Shown here piece after piece: positions 49,716-62,035 of a DNA stretch of 64,000 nucleotides. Source of the stretch: Lampris incognitus (taxonomy: Eukaryota; Chordata; Actinopteri; Lampriformes; Lampridae); assembly GCF_029633865.1 (NCBI RefSeq), contig NC_079224.1:19359395-19423394 (forward strand). The letters are read 5' to 3'. The number at the start of each line of letters is the position of its first letter. Positions within the stretch are counted from its first letter, which is position 1. The notes beneath the pieces were generated by a model. The model made no database searches and was not told where the DNA came from. It worked only from the letters and a program-made list of their open reading frames with translations. A program made the translations under genes and the position numbers.

Positions 49716-51370
49716 TGTAGCACTATCTATCCCTTTTAACTGTCAAGGACAACGCTCCTGAGTTCTCTATACAACTCGGTATCTAATAAACTATTGAAGT
49801 ATGCTAACTTCGCTTCTTGTGTGTTTAAAGTATGTTCTAAAGGCTCTAAATGTCTTACAGTGTCATCTGGCAACTCCAACTAAAAAGGTTGACTACCCCT
49901 TTAAGGCGCTTAAATATGGCATATGACCCCTTTAAGGCAATCTAACATGGTCTAGACACCTCAATGTGTCACCGAGTAACTTATATTAAAACGGTGGACT
50001 AGCCCTTTAAGGTTCTAAAATATGGTGTATTAGCCCTTTAAGGTTATATACTATGGTCTATGCATCTCTGGGTGTCACTAGGTTACTTCCAGTAAAAAGG
50101 TGGACTAGCCCTTTAAGGTTGTAAAAATATGGTGGACGGCCCGTTTAAGGCTAACTCAACATGTCACTCACCATAGCCTAGACACCACAGGAATAAACAT
50201 ACATGAATAATTCACACTCACACAGGTACATAGAATTATATATACAAGTGTATTATGAGTAATAATTATTAGATTGAATGAAAGTAGTAAGCCTCAATGG
50301 CTAACAAGCATCTGCATTAATATACTCACAAATGAATCAGACCAACACATTAGCATACAGCTCAACAACCCTATAACTAAGCCGGCAATAAAAATAAAAG
50401 AAAGTCAACCCCCAGTTGCAGGCCTGTTTCTTTATCGGGTACGTTGGGGCCCTAACCAGCCCTCTTCGCTCCCCTTGGAAGCCCGCACATCCAGCTTGTA
50501 CTCACAATGAATGCTCCTCTTCGTCTCGCGCTTCCCACCGCAGTGCAGCAGCGAACGTCAGGCCTGCAACCATCCTAGCTAACTGGCTAGTTAGCCGTTA
50601 GCACCATCTCACGGTCGAACCATGCGCTCGCCTCGGCAGCACAACACGGCAACAGACGACTCCTTCTGCGTTCCTCGATTGTCGCATGAACACACCACTA
50701 CACTGTAACTGATAACGTTACTTCGCTAAACTAGAAGACGGCCCGACTCGCTGTGGGGCAAGCCCCTTACCGCATCCAGTCCATTCGCGCGTCTTGCTGT
50801 GCTAACAACGAACACCGACTGGCTAGCTCGCTCCGTAACGTCGCTGGGTCCACATATGGGACTGACGAGTAGTCAGTTTGTCTCCCCAGTCCACACAAAC
50901 AGTTCCCGGGATGGGTCTCGGTCAGACACCCGCACACATCACTGTTCACTAAACTTCAATTACATTTCTCTCACCGCAACATAGCATATAACAACTCGAC
51001 ATCAAACTGCTCCGTTTTGCTCACACAAGGGACGAGTGACCTACTTTCTCTCCCCGTTCAGTCTGCTCGCGCTGACGTTCCCTGCTGCCCTCTCAACCAA
51101 TCACATTCAAGGTAATTTATTCTCTCCACAGCCAACCAATCACAACAATGGTAAGTTATTCTCTCCACAGCCAACCAATCACAACAATGGTAACTTTCAA
51201 TAATAAAAGTAAATGCATTTCACATTGGTAAACAACTGTTTTGCAGAAAAATATCAACAATATAATATATTCATATTCAAAAGGTAAACAAATAACAAAC
51301 ATAGGCCAAACTCTTATCTAATAGTGCAATATAATATATCTAAGGCCTATAATTTAACCACAGGGTTACA
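49716..51370. repeat. 1655-bp solo LTR with internal tandem repeats
   Basis: Starts TGTAGCACTATC and ends GGGTTACA, flanked by TCTG on both sides (49712-49715, 51371-51374). Copy A of the block has the uninterrupted site (gttatttctgcaatagcag). Inside are diverged repeats built on cctttaaggtt...atggt (49890-50150) and two-and-a-half units of about 38 bp with ccaaccaatcacaacaatgg (51095-51195). No primer site, coding region or second LTR is seen, so a solo LTR is the simplest reading; orientation is uncertain. Confidence 0.75.
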
Positions 51371-52076
51371 TCTGCAATAGCAGAGCAGCTTGAGCAGAGG
51401 ACACAATGCTTTGGCCGGGTAAAGCTTCACTGTTTGCTCATAGTTAATTAATTAGGCATATATCTTGTCATAAAACAAACAAACCAAACAGGCCTTGTAA
51501 ACAACTCTTTATGTCTATAGGCAGGACCCAAAAAAATTCAGGGAAGCTTGCCCTTTATTCAGTCAGCGGACAGTCTTTTTACAATAAGTATGGCATATTT
51601 AGTGTGTTAATTAATTTGACCCAGTATGGATAACTCAAAAAAGCAATCAGGTTCATTATATTATGAGAATGAAGATGTTCCATCCATTGAATACTGTTTA
51701 TTAACAGTTAATGAACAGAGATTGGAAGCAATTAGATTGAAAGGCATTGAGGGTAATTAAGCAGTTAGGAAGGTATTTTTTACAAATAATTAAGTTTATA
51801 CTTTGAATTAGTGAACAGATGCTGCAAGTGTGAAGGAAAAACCCAGTACATCCATGGCAACCAGTAGTATGCTTGGTAGTGGTTTGGTTGTCATAGCCAT
51901 AGGTGCCACAGGTGCAGAGGTAGGTGCTATGGGTGCCATAGCCATGGGTGCCTTTTGCTTTGCCTTTTTACTCTGGCCTTTGCTTGTACCATGCCCATTG
52001 TTGCTTTTCTTGTCCCTCCTTGCAGCTCTGATGTTCTTGCTCTCAATCCGCAACCTCAGCCTGATGTATTTGCTGA

Positions 52077-52950
52077 TTATCTTTTCTTTCTTTTTTTGAC
52101 ATCATGGCATAGGGGGAGCCTGCTGTCCAGGAGCATGGCTTCACTTTCTAGCAAGTCCACCGTATTGGGGAGTTCCATGAGGGAATCACTCGTGTTCGCC
52201 CGGAACAACTGCTCCACTTTACAGACAAAATCAAAGGCCTCATTTGATGGATGGTAAAGAGCACCCCTCTTGAATTTCTTTAGTCGAAGTAAACTGCATT
52301 CTTTGTCATCACTGTTGTCATTTTCCACAACTGCAGCCTGGCATTCATCACAAATTGAGCAGTTGCTGTGGACCTGCTTCACAATATTTCCTGCAAGATG
52401 GAAGAGAATGCAGGTGTCTGTTTGTTTTAGCTCAGGTGCTGCTCTTACCTCCATTAGTTCTTCCACCCTCAGACCAGGGCTAGAGACCGTCTCCATCATG
52501 TCCAGGAAGTCCGCTAAGTTGTCACAGTCATTGTCAAGGTAGCTGCCAGTTTTTACAGTTGTTAAGAACTGCCCAACAGTTACTGCCGTCAGTGTGTTGC
52601 AGAACTCCACTGGAGCTGGGACAGCATTTCTTTGCCTGATGCAGCTGAATGTGTTCTCCAAACAATCCTGGGTAAACCTACTGGTTAAGTCAAATTTGTG
52701 GCCCCGACTCAGCAGATCCTGCTGGATCTCGCGAATTGTGGTGGTGGCCATCACCACTCCAGTTTGAACTGGTTTTCACCCTCCCTGACGACCAATCCTC
52801 AGGCCACAGAAAAGATGGATAATTTAATGCAGGAAGTTGATGGCCTTCTCATATTCATCCAGCCTAAATCTGCTAAGCACCCTTACTACATTACAAGATG
52901 ACATCAGGTCGAACCAGTGGTCTATCCACTCAAGAAACCGTGAGTGTGCA
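52077..52950 (-). pseudogene. P-element / THAP9-like transposase fragment, copy 2
   Basis: The open frame 52077-52757 encodes 226 residues nearly identical to 5540-6262, with FTQDCLENTFSCIRQRNAVP and a C-terminal KKRKKR. The same upstream stop after the INF region is shared, so the damage predates the duplication. Confidence 0.82.
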
Positions 52951-53538
52951 TCTTAACTTCTGGAGTGATTCTGAATTACTGGTTCATCTAGAATAGAGTA
53001 AGTATCATCTTTCTTGCTTAACAAGTTGCTACTAGTCTTATTCCAGCTGCTTGAGTATTAGTTCTTTTGTCTATACATCTGCTGCTGGTTCCTGGTGGGA
53101 TCTTATTCTAGCTGTAGCTGTCTTATTCTATTTACTTACTTATCTTATTTACTTATTCTAGCTGTAGCTGTTTTTAAACTAGTGGGTCCTTAAATATTTC
53201 TTGTTGCCTAGCTGTTTTGACTTAGTTATCCTTTTAGCTTATAAATATATTCCTTGGTAACTTGCTGTTTGCAGTTTTAATAGTATTGTGTGAGGTTTGA
53301 TAGAGTTTTACATAAGTGACCAGTTTCTGGGCAATAGGCCTATTTTCAGTGTACCTCTTTGGCCAATTGGGTGTTAAGTGGCCAGGGTGTGGCCTGCACT
53401 CATGGCAGTCAATTAGCAATCAGTGTTCTTTAAATCACTGCTGCTACTTGGAAGCATCAGCTTCCAAGCTTCAGGCAAACAAGCCTAGGTTGAACGAAGG
53501 CTAGAGTGAACAAAGACAAGCGTGACTATTTCAAGCCA

Positions 53539-53805
53539 AGACTAACGTGTCTTATTAGTAGTTTACAGTCGTCACCCTCCCCGGAAGCGCGCCCTCGCGC
53601 TTTGTTATTCCCGCGCTCCGAAGAGACTTCTGGGGATCTGCACACTTCCGGATCCCACCGCTGCCACCAATGTAACCGGTTATTTTCTTGCCCGGTGCGG
53701 GATTCGATACGGGGTGTACTGCACCACAAGGCGACATCAATAACCGCTCGGCTAAAGGGTCAGACCCGTTAGCTAGGGACTAACGTGTCTTATTAGTAGT
53801 TTACA
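53539..53805 (-). mobile_element. TRIM-like element, 5' LTR plus internal region and 28-bp 3' LTR stub
   Basis: The 5' LTR (53671-53805, 135 bp; TGTAAACTAC...CGGTTACA) is followed on the minus strand by TTGGTGGCAGCGGTGGGAT (53652-53670), matching a tRNA-Leu 3' end as recalled. About 104 bp of internal sequence ends in a purine tract. The 3' LTR is cut after 28 bp (53539-53566), where the duplicated block begins. The LTR contains TAGCCGAGCGGTT and ATCGAATCC, tRNA-like A and B boxes. Confidence 0.8.
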
Positions 53806-53899
53806 TTATTATAAATAGTTCATTGTAAATTTGTGTTAAGACAGGTAGGGTTACATTTTGAAATAATGTTGATTTACTAAAATAATATTTAATCTGTTT

Positions 53900-55763
53900 A
53901 AAATGCAACTTTTCCTGAGGGGTATGAACACAATGTGGGTTCTCACAAGCCACTGGAGGGGGGGAATTTCAGGTCATCCTTGAAACTACAATTCAGCACT
54001 AGGGAGGAGGTCCAGAGATGGCTGGAGGCCTTTGAAAGGTCATCCCAGATTACCTGGAGGGTGGCAAAAACCTATCCTGCCACTGAGGATTCTGCTCGCC
54101 ACAACAAGTACAGAGTAAGAGCATTCATGATAAATGAATGTTCTTTGCTTTATGATTGTTTAAATAGTCAGAAAATTTAATGAGGCATATCTATGTTCTA
54201 AGGTTGACTTAAGATGCCAGCAAAACACACATAGCATTCGTAATCTACAAAAACGAACACATTCTGTCCAGCTGGGCTCTACCTTGTACTGAAAAAAAAA
54301 TACTTTCAGTCAAAACAGAAAGTCCAGGTTAGCTATAAACATAGTAATAATAATGTCATAATACCATATCAATCATTTTGAGATTGCATACTGTTTAATC
54401 AAGGTAACATGCTCAGTTCAATTTTTTGTAGGTCTTGTGATTGCCACAATCAAGAGGGGTTTTTGTTCCATTTGACCATTAAAAACCAGCATAACCACCA
54501 CTTGACTTGTGCTGAGGCCTTGCAACACCGGGATGTGTCAAAAGAAACAGTAGAGAAACTGACAAAATTGTTTGAAAGTGGCCACTCACCCTCTTCAGCA
54601 CTGAACACTCAAATACAACCTTCAGGAGGAGCAAGATGATTCTTATGTGTATGCCTCCACAGATCGCTCCACCTGCCCAGATGTGAAGTTTTGTTACAGG
54701 TTAGTTTCATGAATCTAGCTCCTAACGTATTGCTTATTCAAATACAATCACAAAATCTATCATGTGCTTGAAGTGTATCAATAGCATTCAGATTTCCCCA
54801 AATACCCCTGACACAATTCTGTTTCATTGCCAGCTGTTAGTTCATACTTAATACAACTAGTAGTGATCATCCTATGGACATTAGTTATTTACACTAAGCT
54901 ATTATAGTGGAGATTAACCCATTTTTTGAAAAAAAAAAGTGAAATCTAAAGCCCACCCTGCAAAATTCAACCTGAAAATTATGTCTTTGTTTTACTTAAA
55001 AGGGTGTCAAAAAGAGTACCAGCATGTGTTTTTATTGTCATTACAGATTATAGGACACCATTTTTGAGAGGGCATCTTCTGGGGATGGCTTGCTGTGCAA
55101 CCTACAGGAACGTGTCGTTGCCTACAACAACGAACAAGGCGAGATATGTGCTGAGATGTGCGTAGACGATAGTCAAACCATCATTGCTGTCTGCAGTCCT
55201 GTAATGATAGAGTGCACAAACATGAAAAGCACAGTGGAGAGATGATGTTCGTTGATTCATCAGGAAACTGCGACCGAATGAACAGCAGGATTTTCCTCCT
55301 CCTGACACATTCAGCTGCAGGTGGGCTGCTACTGGGAGTGGTGATCACAACCTCTGAGTCACACAATACCATCAGTGCAGGACTCATGTTGCTGAAGACC
55401 ATTCTTCCCGAGGAAGCCTTTTATGGAAGGGGAGAGCTTGGCCCACAGGTTGTAATGACTGATGGCTGTAAAGCTCTGCGACAGGCAGTAAAAGATGTCT
55501 ACCCTCAAACCAACCCCAACCTCTGTCTTCCACATGCTCCAAGTGATGTGGAGATGGCTATGGGACGCTCACCATGGGACGCCAAAAAATAATCGGCAGC
55601 ATCTCAAATTTTCAAGCGTCTCATCTATGCCAAGTCACCACTGGATCTGGAGGCGTCATACCATCAGGCAGGCAGAGTGGCGTGAGGTTTGGGCTATCTG
55701 CCTACGGTCGGACCTTCCAAGCGTAACAACAGGTAACAACACAAACAACTTTGCGCAAAGTGC
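53900..55763 (+). pseudogene. MULE transposase gene, copy 2 (3' truncated)
   Basis: Colinear with 28930-30860: exon 1 to about 54116, exon 2 from about 54432, exon 3 from about 55048. It keeps the first two catalytic Asp regions (FVDSSGNCDR near 55255, VMTDGCKALRQAV near 55460) but is cut before the catalytic Glu. Its frame damage differs from copy 1: a 1-nt loss near 55207 and a deletion in exon 2 near 54610, so the two copies decayed separately in part. Confidence 0.8.
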
Positions 55764-57130
55764 AACTAGAAAAATGCTTTTCCACAGAAAAAGCGTGTGA
55801 ATGCTGAGCTGCTTAAAGAAATTGCGAAAGCGTTGCTGAAAATGGATAAATAGGAAAAGTCAGAAAGTCACTAGCCTAGCTGAAATACCTGGAAACTGAA
55901 ATGTGAAATGGCTGAATATTTTAAAAGTTTTAAAGGTATAAAAAACTGAAACATTTGCCATAATGTGCTAAATACATAAATAGTTTGATTGTTGGAAACT
56001 GAAATGTGTGTAGAATGAGAGGAGGGGTAATAATGAAGATGAAGAGTGATGAAGAGGAAGGGTAGTGATGAAGAGGAAGGGTGGTGATGAAGATGAAGAG
56101 TAGTGATGAAGAGGAGGGGTAGGAAGGAGGGTAAGAAGGTTGTAGGAAGGTAGGATAGCAGGGAGGTTGTAGGAAGGAAGGTAAGGTTGTAGGAAGGAAG
56201 GTAGGAAGCAAGGTAGGAAGGTAAGAAGGTTGTAGGAAGGATGGTAGGAAGCAAAGTAGGAAGGTAGGAAGGCAGGAAGTTTGTGGGAAGGAGGGTAGGA
56301 AGGAAGGTAGAAACGAAGGTAAGAAGGTTGTAGAAGGAAGGTAGTAAGGTTGTAGGAAGGTAGGAAAGATGGTAGGAAGTAAGGTAGGAAGGTTGTAGGA
56401 AGGAAGGAAGGTAGGTAGGAAGGAAGGAAGGAAGGAAGGAAGGTAGGAAGAGGGAGGAAGAGCAGTTAAGAAGTGGCAGAAGCTGATCAAATCTACCAGG
56501 TGTTGAGAGTTGACAGTAATTAGGCTGGCAGTTGAGTTTCAAATTGATATGTGATTTCACAATAGGACTGAACATTCTAACAGGCAAAGTGTATGGCAGA
56601 ATTGCTAAACTTTAGAGCTGAATTGTTCAAAAACTGTAAAATATTTTTAAAATCTGAATAGGATTCTGAAAGAGCTGAATGTCCCGAACTGTTTAAGCTT
56701 TAAATGGGGTTTCTAGCTCAAAAAATGAAGGAGGAGATACAGTTCAAAGGTGATGAGGGTTTCAACCTTTCCCCATATACTTCCATTGTTTTGAAAAAGT
56801 AGAACAAGCTTAATATGTCTAAAAGTATAAAAGATTTCAAAAAACTGAAATGTGAGCCTTAATGGGCTTAAAGAGGTGAACATTTTGATACCGAATGGTT
56901 TCAGTGGCTAAAAGTATGAAGGAGTAAAAGAGGTGGAAATGTTGCAAAAGTCCCCCATTGACTCCCATTCAAACAATGGCTGAAAAAAGTTGAATATTTC
57001 AAAAAGTTCAAAAGGTATGAAAAATCTGAGGGAAGCACTAATGTCCTTAATGAGTTGAACATTTTGATAGTTGAATGGTTTGAGTAGCTATAAGTATGAA
57101 GGAGCTACAAAGTGTCAAAAAATGGGCGGA
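55764..57130. repeat. tandem-repeat region: GGAAGGTA minisatellite and diverged longer repeats
   Basis: 56040-56460 is built from irregular ggaaggta / ggttgtaggaagg units. The open frames across it (rich in Pro, Ser, Thr, Leu and Phe) are artefacts of the repeat. Around it, 55900-55980 and 56800-57110 share a diverged motif (gaatatttNaaaagttNaaa ... aatgggcttaa...gttgaac). No gene is seen. Confidence 0.8.
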
Positions 57131-57187
57131 AGAAAAATAAATAAATAAAGAACTGCAAAGCAATAGTGTGAATGCCCAGCATTCATA

Positions 57188-57496
<309 letters not shown>

Positions 57497-57504
57497 ATGT
57501 TTGT

Positions 57505-58850
57505 ATATACTACTACTACTTTCGGCTGCTCCCGTTAGGGGTCGCCACAGCGGATCATCCGTTTCCATTTCTTCCTGTCTTCTGCATCTTCCTCTGTCAC
57601 ACCAGCCACCTGCATGTCTTCCCTCACCACATCCATAAACCTCCTCTTTGGCCTTCCTCTTTGCTTCTTCCCTGGCAGCTCCATATTTAGCATCCTTCTC
57701 CCAATATACTCAGCATCTCTCCTCCACACATGTCCAAGCCATCTCAATCTTGCCTCTCTTGCTTTGTCTCCAAACCGTCCAACCTGAGTGGTCCCTCTAA
57801 TATAATCACTCCTAATCCTGTCCTTCTTCGTTACTCCCAGTGAAAATCTTAGCATCTTCAACTCTGCCACCTCCAGCTCCGCCTCCTGTCTTTTCGTCAG
57901 TGCCACTGTCTCCAAACCACATAACATAGCTGGTCTCACAACCATCTTGTAAACTTTCCCTTTAACTCTTGCTGGTACCCTTCTGTCGCAAATCACTCCT
58001 GACACACTTCTCCACCCACTCCAACCTGCCTGCACTCTCTTTTTCACCTCTCTACTGCACTCCCCGTTACTTTGGACAGTTGACCCCAAGTATTTAAACT
58101 CAAATGCCTTTGTCACCTCCACTCCTTGCATCCTGACCATTCCACTGTCCTCTCTCTCATTCACACATAGGTATTCCGTCTTGCTCCTACTGACTTTCAT
58201 TCCTCTTCTCTCCAGTGCATACCTCCACCTCTCCAGGCTCTCCTCAACCTGCACCCTAGTCTCGCTACAGATCACAATGTCATCCGCGAACATCATCATC
58301 CATGGAGACTCCTGCCTGATCTTGTCCGTCAACCTGTCCATCACCATTGCAAACAAGAAAGGGCTCAGAGCCGATCCCTGATGTAATCCCACCTCCACCT
58401 TGAACCCATCTGTCATTCCAACCGCACACCTCACCATTGTCACACTTCCCTCATATGTATCCTGCACCACTCCTACATACTTCTCTGCAACTCCTGACTT
58501 CCTCATACATACCACACCTCCTCTCTCGGCACTCTGTCATAAGCTTTCTCTAAATCTACAAAGACACAATGCAACGCTTTCTGGCCTTCTCTATACTTCT
58601 CAATCAACATTCTCAAAGCAAACATCGCATCTGTGGTGCTCTTTCGTGTCATGAACCCATACTGCTGCTCGCTGATCATCACCTCTCCTCTTAACCTAGC
58701 TTCTAATACTCTCCCAAATCTTCATGCTGTGGCTGATCAACTTAATACCTCTGTAGTTGTTACAGTTCTGCACATCGCCCTTGTTCTTGAAAATCGGTAC
58801 CAGTATGCTTCTTCTCCACTCCTCAGGCATCCTCTCACTTTCCAACATGT
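57505..58850 (-). pseudogene. RTE-type LINE reverse transcriptase, 5'-truncated
   Basis: The open frame 57535-58515 encodes 326 residues: LHQGSALSPFLFAMVMD, the active-site box MMMFADDIVI (about 58290), FKYLGSTV and a C-terminal WLGHVWRRD...RGRPKRRFMDVV segment. Upstream RT (about 58520-58840; EWRRSILVPIFKNKGDVQNC) is in other frames. The 3' end is the conserved cgctgtggcgacccctaacg motif followed by AGT repeats (about 57500-57530), typical of fish RTE-like LINEs. Truncation at 58850 adjoins the repeat at 58876. Confidence 0.87.
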
Positions 58851-58875
58851 GTGTATATATGTATATGTATTTATT

Positions 58876-59008
58876 ACAAATACACTGATCAGCCAAAACA
58901 TTAAAACCACCTGCCTAATATTGTGTAGCCCCCCCCCCCGTGCCGCCAAAGCAGCCCTGACCCGTCGAGACATGGACTTAACAAGACATCTGAAGGTGTG
59001 CTCTTTTA
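58876..59008 (+). repeat. dispersed fish repeat, copy 2
   Basis: Close copy of 32880-33016, starting acactgatcagccaaaac, including the poly-C stretch and ending acatctgaaggtgtgctct. Confidence 0.75.
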
Positions 59009-59559
59009 GTTAATGGCTTTAAATTAATCAAATCACTTGATAATTTATCACTCAATTTTTCATTTTACATTCATTTTTACCGCTCCATTTTTCAATTCAC
59101 GTGCATTTTCATCAGCCCAATTTTTATCAAGTAATTTTTGTGACGTCTTCCACCCCTCGTAAAAACAAACCTGCGAAGTCGAGAAGTTATAGCAGAGGGG
59201 GAAATGGGTGGAAAGGACTTATTTTTTTTAGGCAGTGGACATTTCCATTTAATTCCAGCAGGTAGAGGTAGTGCATCATTTCGGATGCCAACAGCCACTC
59301 AAAACTAACGAAGAAGAAAAAGAAGCCGAAGAAGGAGGAGAAGACGACGAATCGGACGAAGGAGGAAGAAGAAGGGGTGTAGCAGCAGCTAGTCGGCTGA
59401 AAATGGTTATGAAACAATGGAAAAGGGCCAGATTTGAATGATTGGTGACAAAGTAAGTATCGCGGTTCCGCTGGTTTACCAACTCACGATAGTTTTCCGT
59501 TAATGTTTTTTTCTTATGGTGAATGACACGAGACAAACAATGAGTTGTGGCGCGAACAT
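59009..59559. other. unassigned sequence
   Basis: AT-rich, then a purine-rich GAAGAAG tract at 59305-59375. No gene supported; the open frames across it lack recognisable motifs. Confidence 0.45.
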
Positions 59560-60417
59560 AAATTTTTTAAATTTTATTGAAAACGATTCGTTTACAAAAC
59601 ATCAAGACGTACAAGCCGTGACAGTGAACGCCTCTCAACATACAAGGCACATTAGTTAAGAAGGAGAAATTAAATTGTATAACATAAAATAATATAACAT
59701 CCATTATCCAAACCGCTTGTCCTGCTGTCAGGGTCGCGGATTTGCTTCAGCGTATTCCAGCAGTCACCGGGCGGCAGGCAGGGACACTGCCTGTAGTGTA
59801 AAACAACTTAATAATAACAATATTTTTGCACTTTTTCATAGTTGCTCTAGGGGTCCTCAAATATTTTGTCCTTCATAAACTCTGAGGAGAGACTGCATGT
59901 TTTTTTTCTTCTTCATTAGTCTAAACGCACTGAGATGATGGTACACAAGGTCCCTTTTGAAAACAAAAAAAGGGGTTTCATTTTCCTCCACTTGGATGTG
60001 TGGATGAAAAATTTCGCCAGGAGTATCAGGTTGTTCAAATCAAGTCACTCTTAATGACCTCCATGTTAATATCAAACACAATATTTTCTCTTCTGAGAGG
60101 AGCAAGTAGTTGGATTTTGGTTTGACAGCCATTCCTGCTAACCCTCCCCAAAATGTCACAGAGTATATGCACTGGAAAAACAGATGATCCGTCGTTTTAG
60201 TTTCTGTATCAGAGAAGCTGCATTTATTATGATCAATACCAAATCTAGTTCTTAACAGCTCATTGGATGGATAAATATTCTTAAATTTGAAATGGACTTC
60301 TAATGTCTTTGGGCTTACAGGATAAGTGATATAGCTAGTCCTCCATTTTTTTAATGTCTGATTTAGAAAACAGTTGTATTATTGAGTTTTTAATTTGATC
60401 GTTTTGGGAATAGTTTT
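59560..60417 (-). pseudogene. L1-type LINE, C-terminal ORF2 and 3' end
   Basis: Minus-strand coding shows CSFSDTETKTTDHLFFQC (about 60175-60230), the Cys/His C-terminal motif of L1-clade ORF2, then a HTSKWRKMKPLFSF segment (about 59970-60010) and stops. The 3' end has AATAAA near 59570. A short repeat tail is inserted at 59698-59790. The element resumes at 60724 beyond the TRIM. Confidence 0.75.
59698..59790 (-). repeat. retroposon 3' tail repeat (copy 1)
   Basis: The minus strand has cgaccctgacagcaggacaa then gcggtttggataatggatg. It is related to 61427-61539 on the other strand. Confidence 0.65.
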
Positions 60418-60723
60418 TTAGCTAATTCAGGGGGCAGCCTGGAACTGCCGCAGCTGGGCCGCGAACCCGGGTCTCCCGCACCACGGGCGACTACATTAAC
60501 CAGTGCAAATCTAGTCATTCTAGTCAGTGCGAGTCTAGCATACCAGCTCCCTCACGCCTCTGGGCGCACACGCTTCCGATAGCCTAACGGTCCCACCATC
60601 CCACTTCTGACACCAATGTAGCGAATTCAGGGGGCAGCCGGGGCGGGAACCCGGGTCTCCCGCACCACGGGCCACTACGTTAACTCACTAACCAAGTGAG
60701 TCTAGTCATTCATGGTCGTTACA
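60418..60723 (-). mobile_element. TRIM with tRNA-like LTRs, copy in L1
   Basis: 5' LTR 60617-60723 (107 bp; TGTAACG...CGCTACA on the minus strand), primer site TTGGTGTCAGAAGTGGGAT (60598-60616), about 80-100 bp internal, then a 3' LTR copy to about 60418. The internal region is about 89% identical (by eye, 80 bp) to that at 45464, although the LTR tRNA-like cores differ more. The L1 coding sense continues on both sides, so the element sits inside the L1 fragment. Confidence 0.8.
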
Positions 60724-61110
60724 CTATGTTGTTAAGGTGATGTATCAGCATGTTTGAGTTTTCCTCAGTCAGAAAATAGTGACCATTAAAATGGAAGCAC
60801 TGGTAGATCTATCACACCCGATTGTGTCTCTATGTTTTGGACTAACATTCAAACCGATACAGGGATTGTTTTGATTACTCTGTCAAATTGAGCACGTGTG
60901 CAGACTGACATATTTTGAGCAGAAGTTTTCACAAGATAGCCAGTATCCTTGATCGTTAATTAGATGGGCTACTGACCAGATATTTTTATCCATTCAATGT
61001 TGTAAGTAGAGAGATTTGCCATTACACAGTACATATCTGTTGTTCCAGATGCGTGTACATGAGTTTCCAGCTTAATAGTACCTGGTTGTGAAATGAGGAC
61101 AGTTTGGCAT
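60724..61110 (-). pseudogene. L1-type LINE fragment, upstream part
   Basis: The minus strand reads SSFHNQVLLSWKLMYTH (about 61040-61095) and YQCFHFNGHYFLTEENSNML (about 60745-60800), matching the region before the L1 Cys/His motif, with many stops. Similarity fades near 61110, where a segment starting tgtagcgaccgg begins (61116-61426, unassigned, possibly LTR-derived). Confidence 0.65.
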
Positions 61111-61426
61111 GAAAATATTGTAGCGACCGGGGAAGACAATCGCTGGACTGATGACGGCTATGCGTTGGGGAAGCACAAGGAATTATGGGACTGCTATGTT
61201 CATGTTCAGATCATTGTTTTATTAAGGTTGTGTTCATGTTCAGACTGGTTGGCTGTAGGACCATGACTGTACTGGTGTGTTCAATAGTGACCTCGTTATG
61301 GGAAGCCATCGATACGCAACCATTGGGTGGGGGGCAGAATAAAATGGCACTCGAGGTTGTGCGGTGTGTGGGACACGGGAGTTGTGATCGAAAGACATTT
61401 CCATCGCTCTTTCCCCTGTGATGGCC

Positions 61427-61539
61427 TGGTGGCCTTTCCAGGGTGTCTCCCCGCCTGCCGCCCAATTACTGCTGGGATAGGCTCCAGCATCCCAGTGACC
61501 CTGAGAGCAGGATAAATAGTTTGGATAATGGATGGATGG
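61427..61539 (+). repeat. retroposon 3' tail repeat (copy 2)
   Basis: Contains ggtgtctccccgcctgccgc, gggataggctccagcatccc and a GGATAATGGATGGATGGA end, a very common fish retroposon tail; class not determined. Confidence 0.7.
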
Positions 61540-62035
61540 ATTCTTCAGTTGAACTCGCCACATTAAGTTTAATGTAGGCAGAGCAGCGCACCACAACACT
61601 GACGACCACAAAGTACGTATTTGGCAAAATACGCTCAGTGTAATGCATATCTATCACGGAATTTATTATGGACGGTCTACCATCCGATGTTGTGCGTTTT
61701 AATTGTGCGACAGCAATGATGTAATTAAAAAATGACCCGAAGAGCTCACTGTCATCTACATAGAACTCCCCACATTCAAAATTCAGTACCTTATTGCCAT
61801 ACAACTTAGTCGTTAGGAATTTGCCTCAGTGTGTCAATGACAGCACAGTCACAACAGTCACAGCATGAAAAATATAACAATGTCACCCTATAAAACATTA
61901 TGTATATCCGTGGGTGTACATGTGCAAAATAAGAATAAAATATCAGATGCCTTAAAATACAGTAAAATGCAAAATATAATAAAATACAGGATAAATTAGG
62001 GATTTTTCTTGATTACATACTCAATAATACAGGTA
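61540..62035. other. unassigned sequence
   Basis: A minus-strand open frame (61540-61804, beginning MYGNKVLNFECGEFYVDD) has no family I recognise and no clear splice sites. The rest is AT-rich (aaaatacagtaaaatgc repeats). Not called as a gene. Confidence 0.4.

Larger units (their letters stand above)
48360..53538 (+). repeat. duplicated block, copy B (partner at 3218-7546)
   Basis: Colinear with copy A from inside the hAT element to the sequence ccaagact. It lacks the MITE found at 4496 in copy A and lacks the second tandem unit, but contains a 1655-bp LTR at 49716-51370. It ends where a truncated TRIM LTR begins. Apart from the P-transposase fragment no genes are seen. Confidence 0.9.

Noticed and set aside
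56040-56460. CRISPR-like array
   Set aside because: Units are short and irregular with no constant repeat and unique spacers; this is a eukaryotic minisatellite.
55871-56587. 240-codon Leu/Pro/Ser/Thr-rich open frame that looks like a repetitive protein
   Set aside because: It is the complement of the GGAAGGTA minisatellite; a stop-free repeat unit explains it.
61466-61804. Host exon with an unknown 112-residue product
   Set aside because: No start context, splice sites or family similarity recognised, and it overlaps a retroposon tail at its left end.
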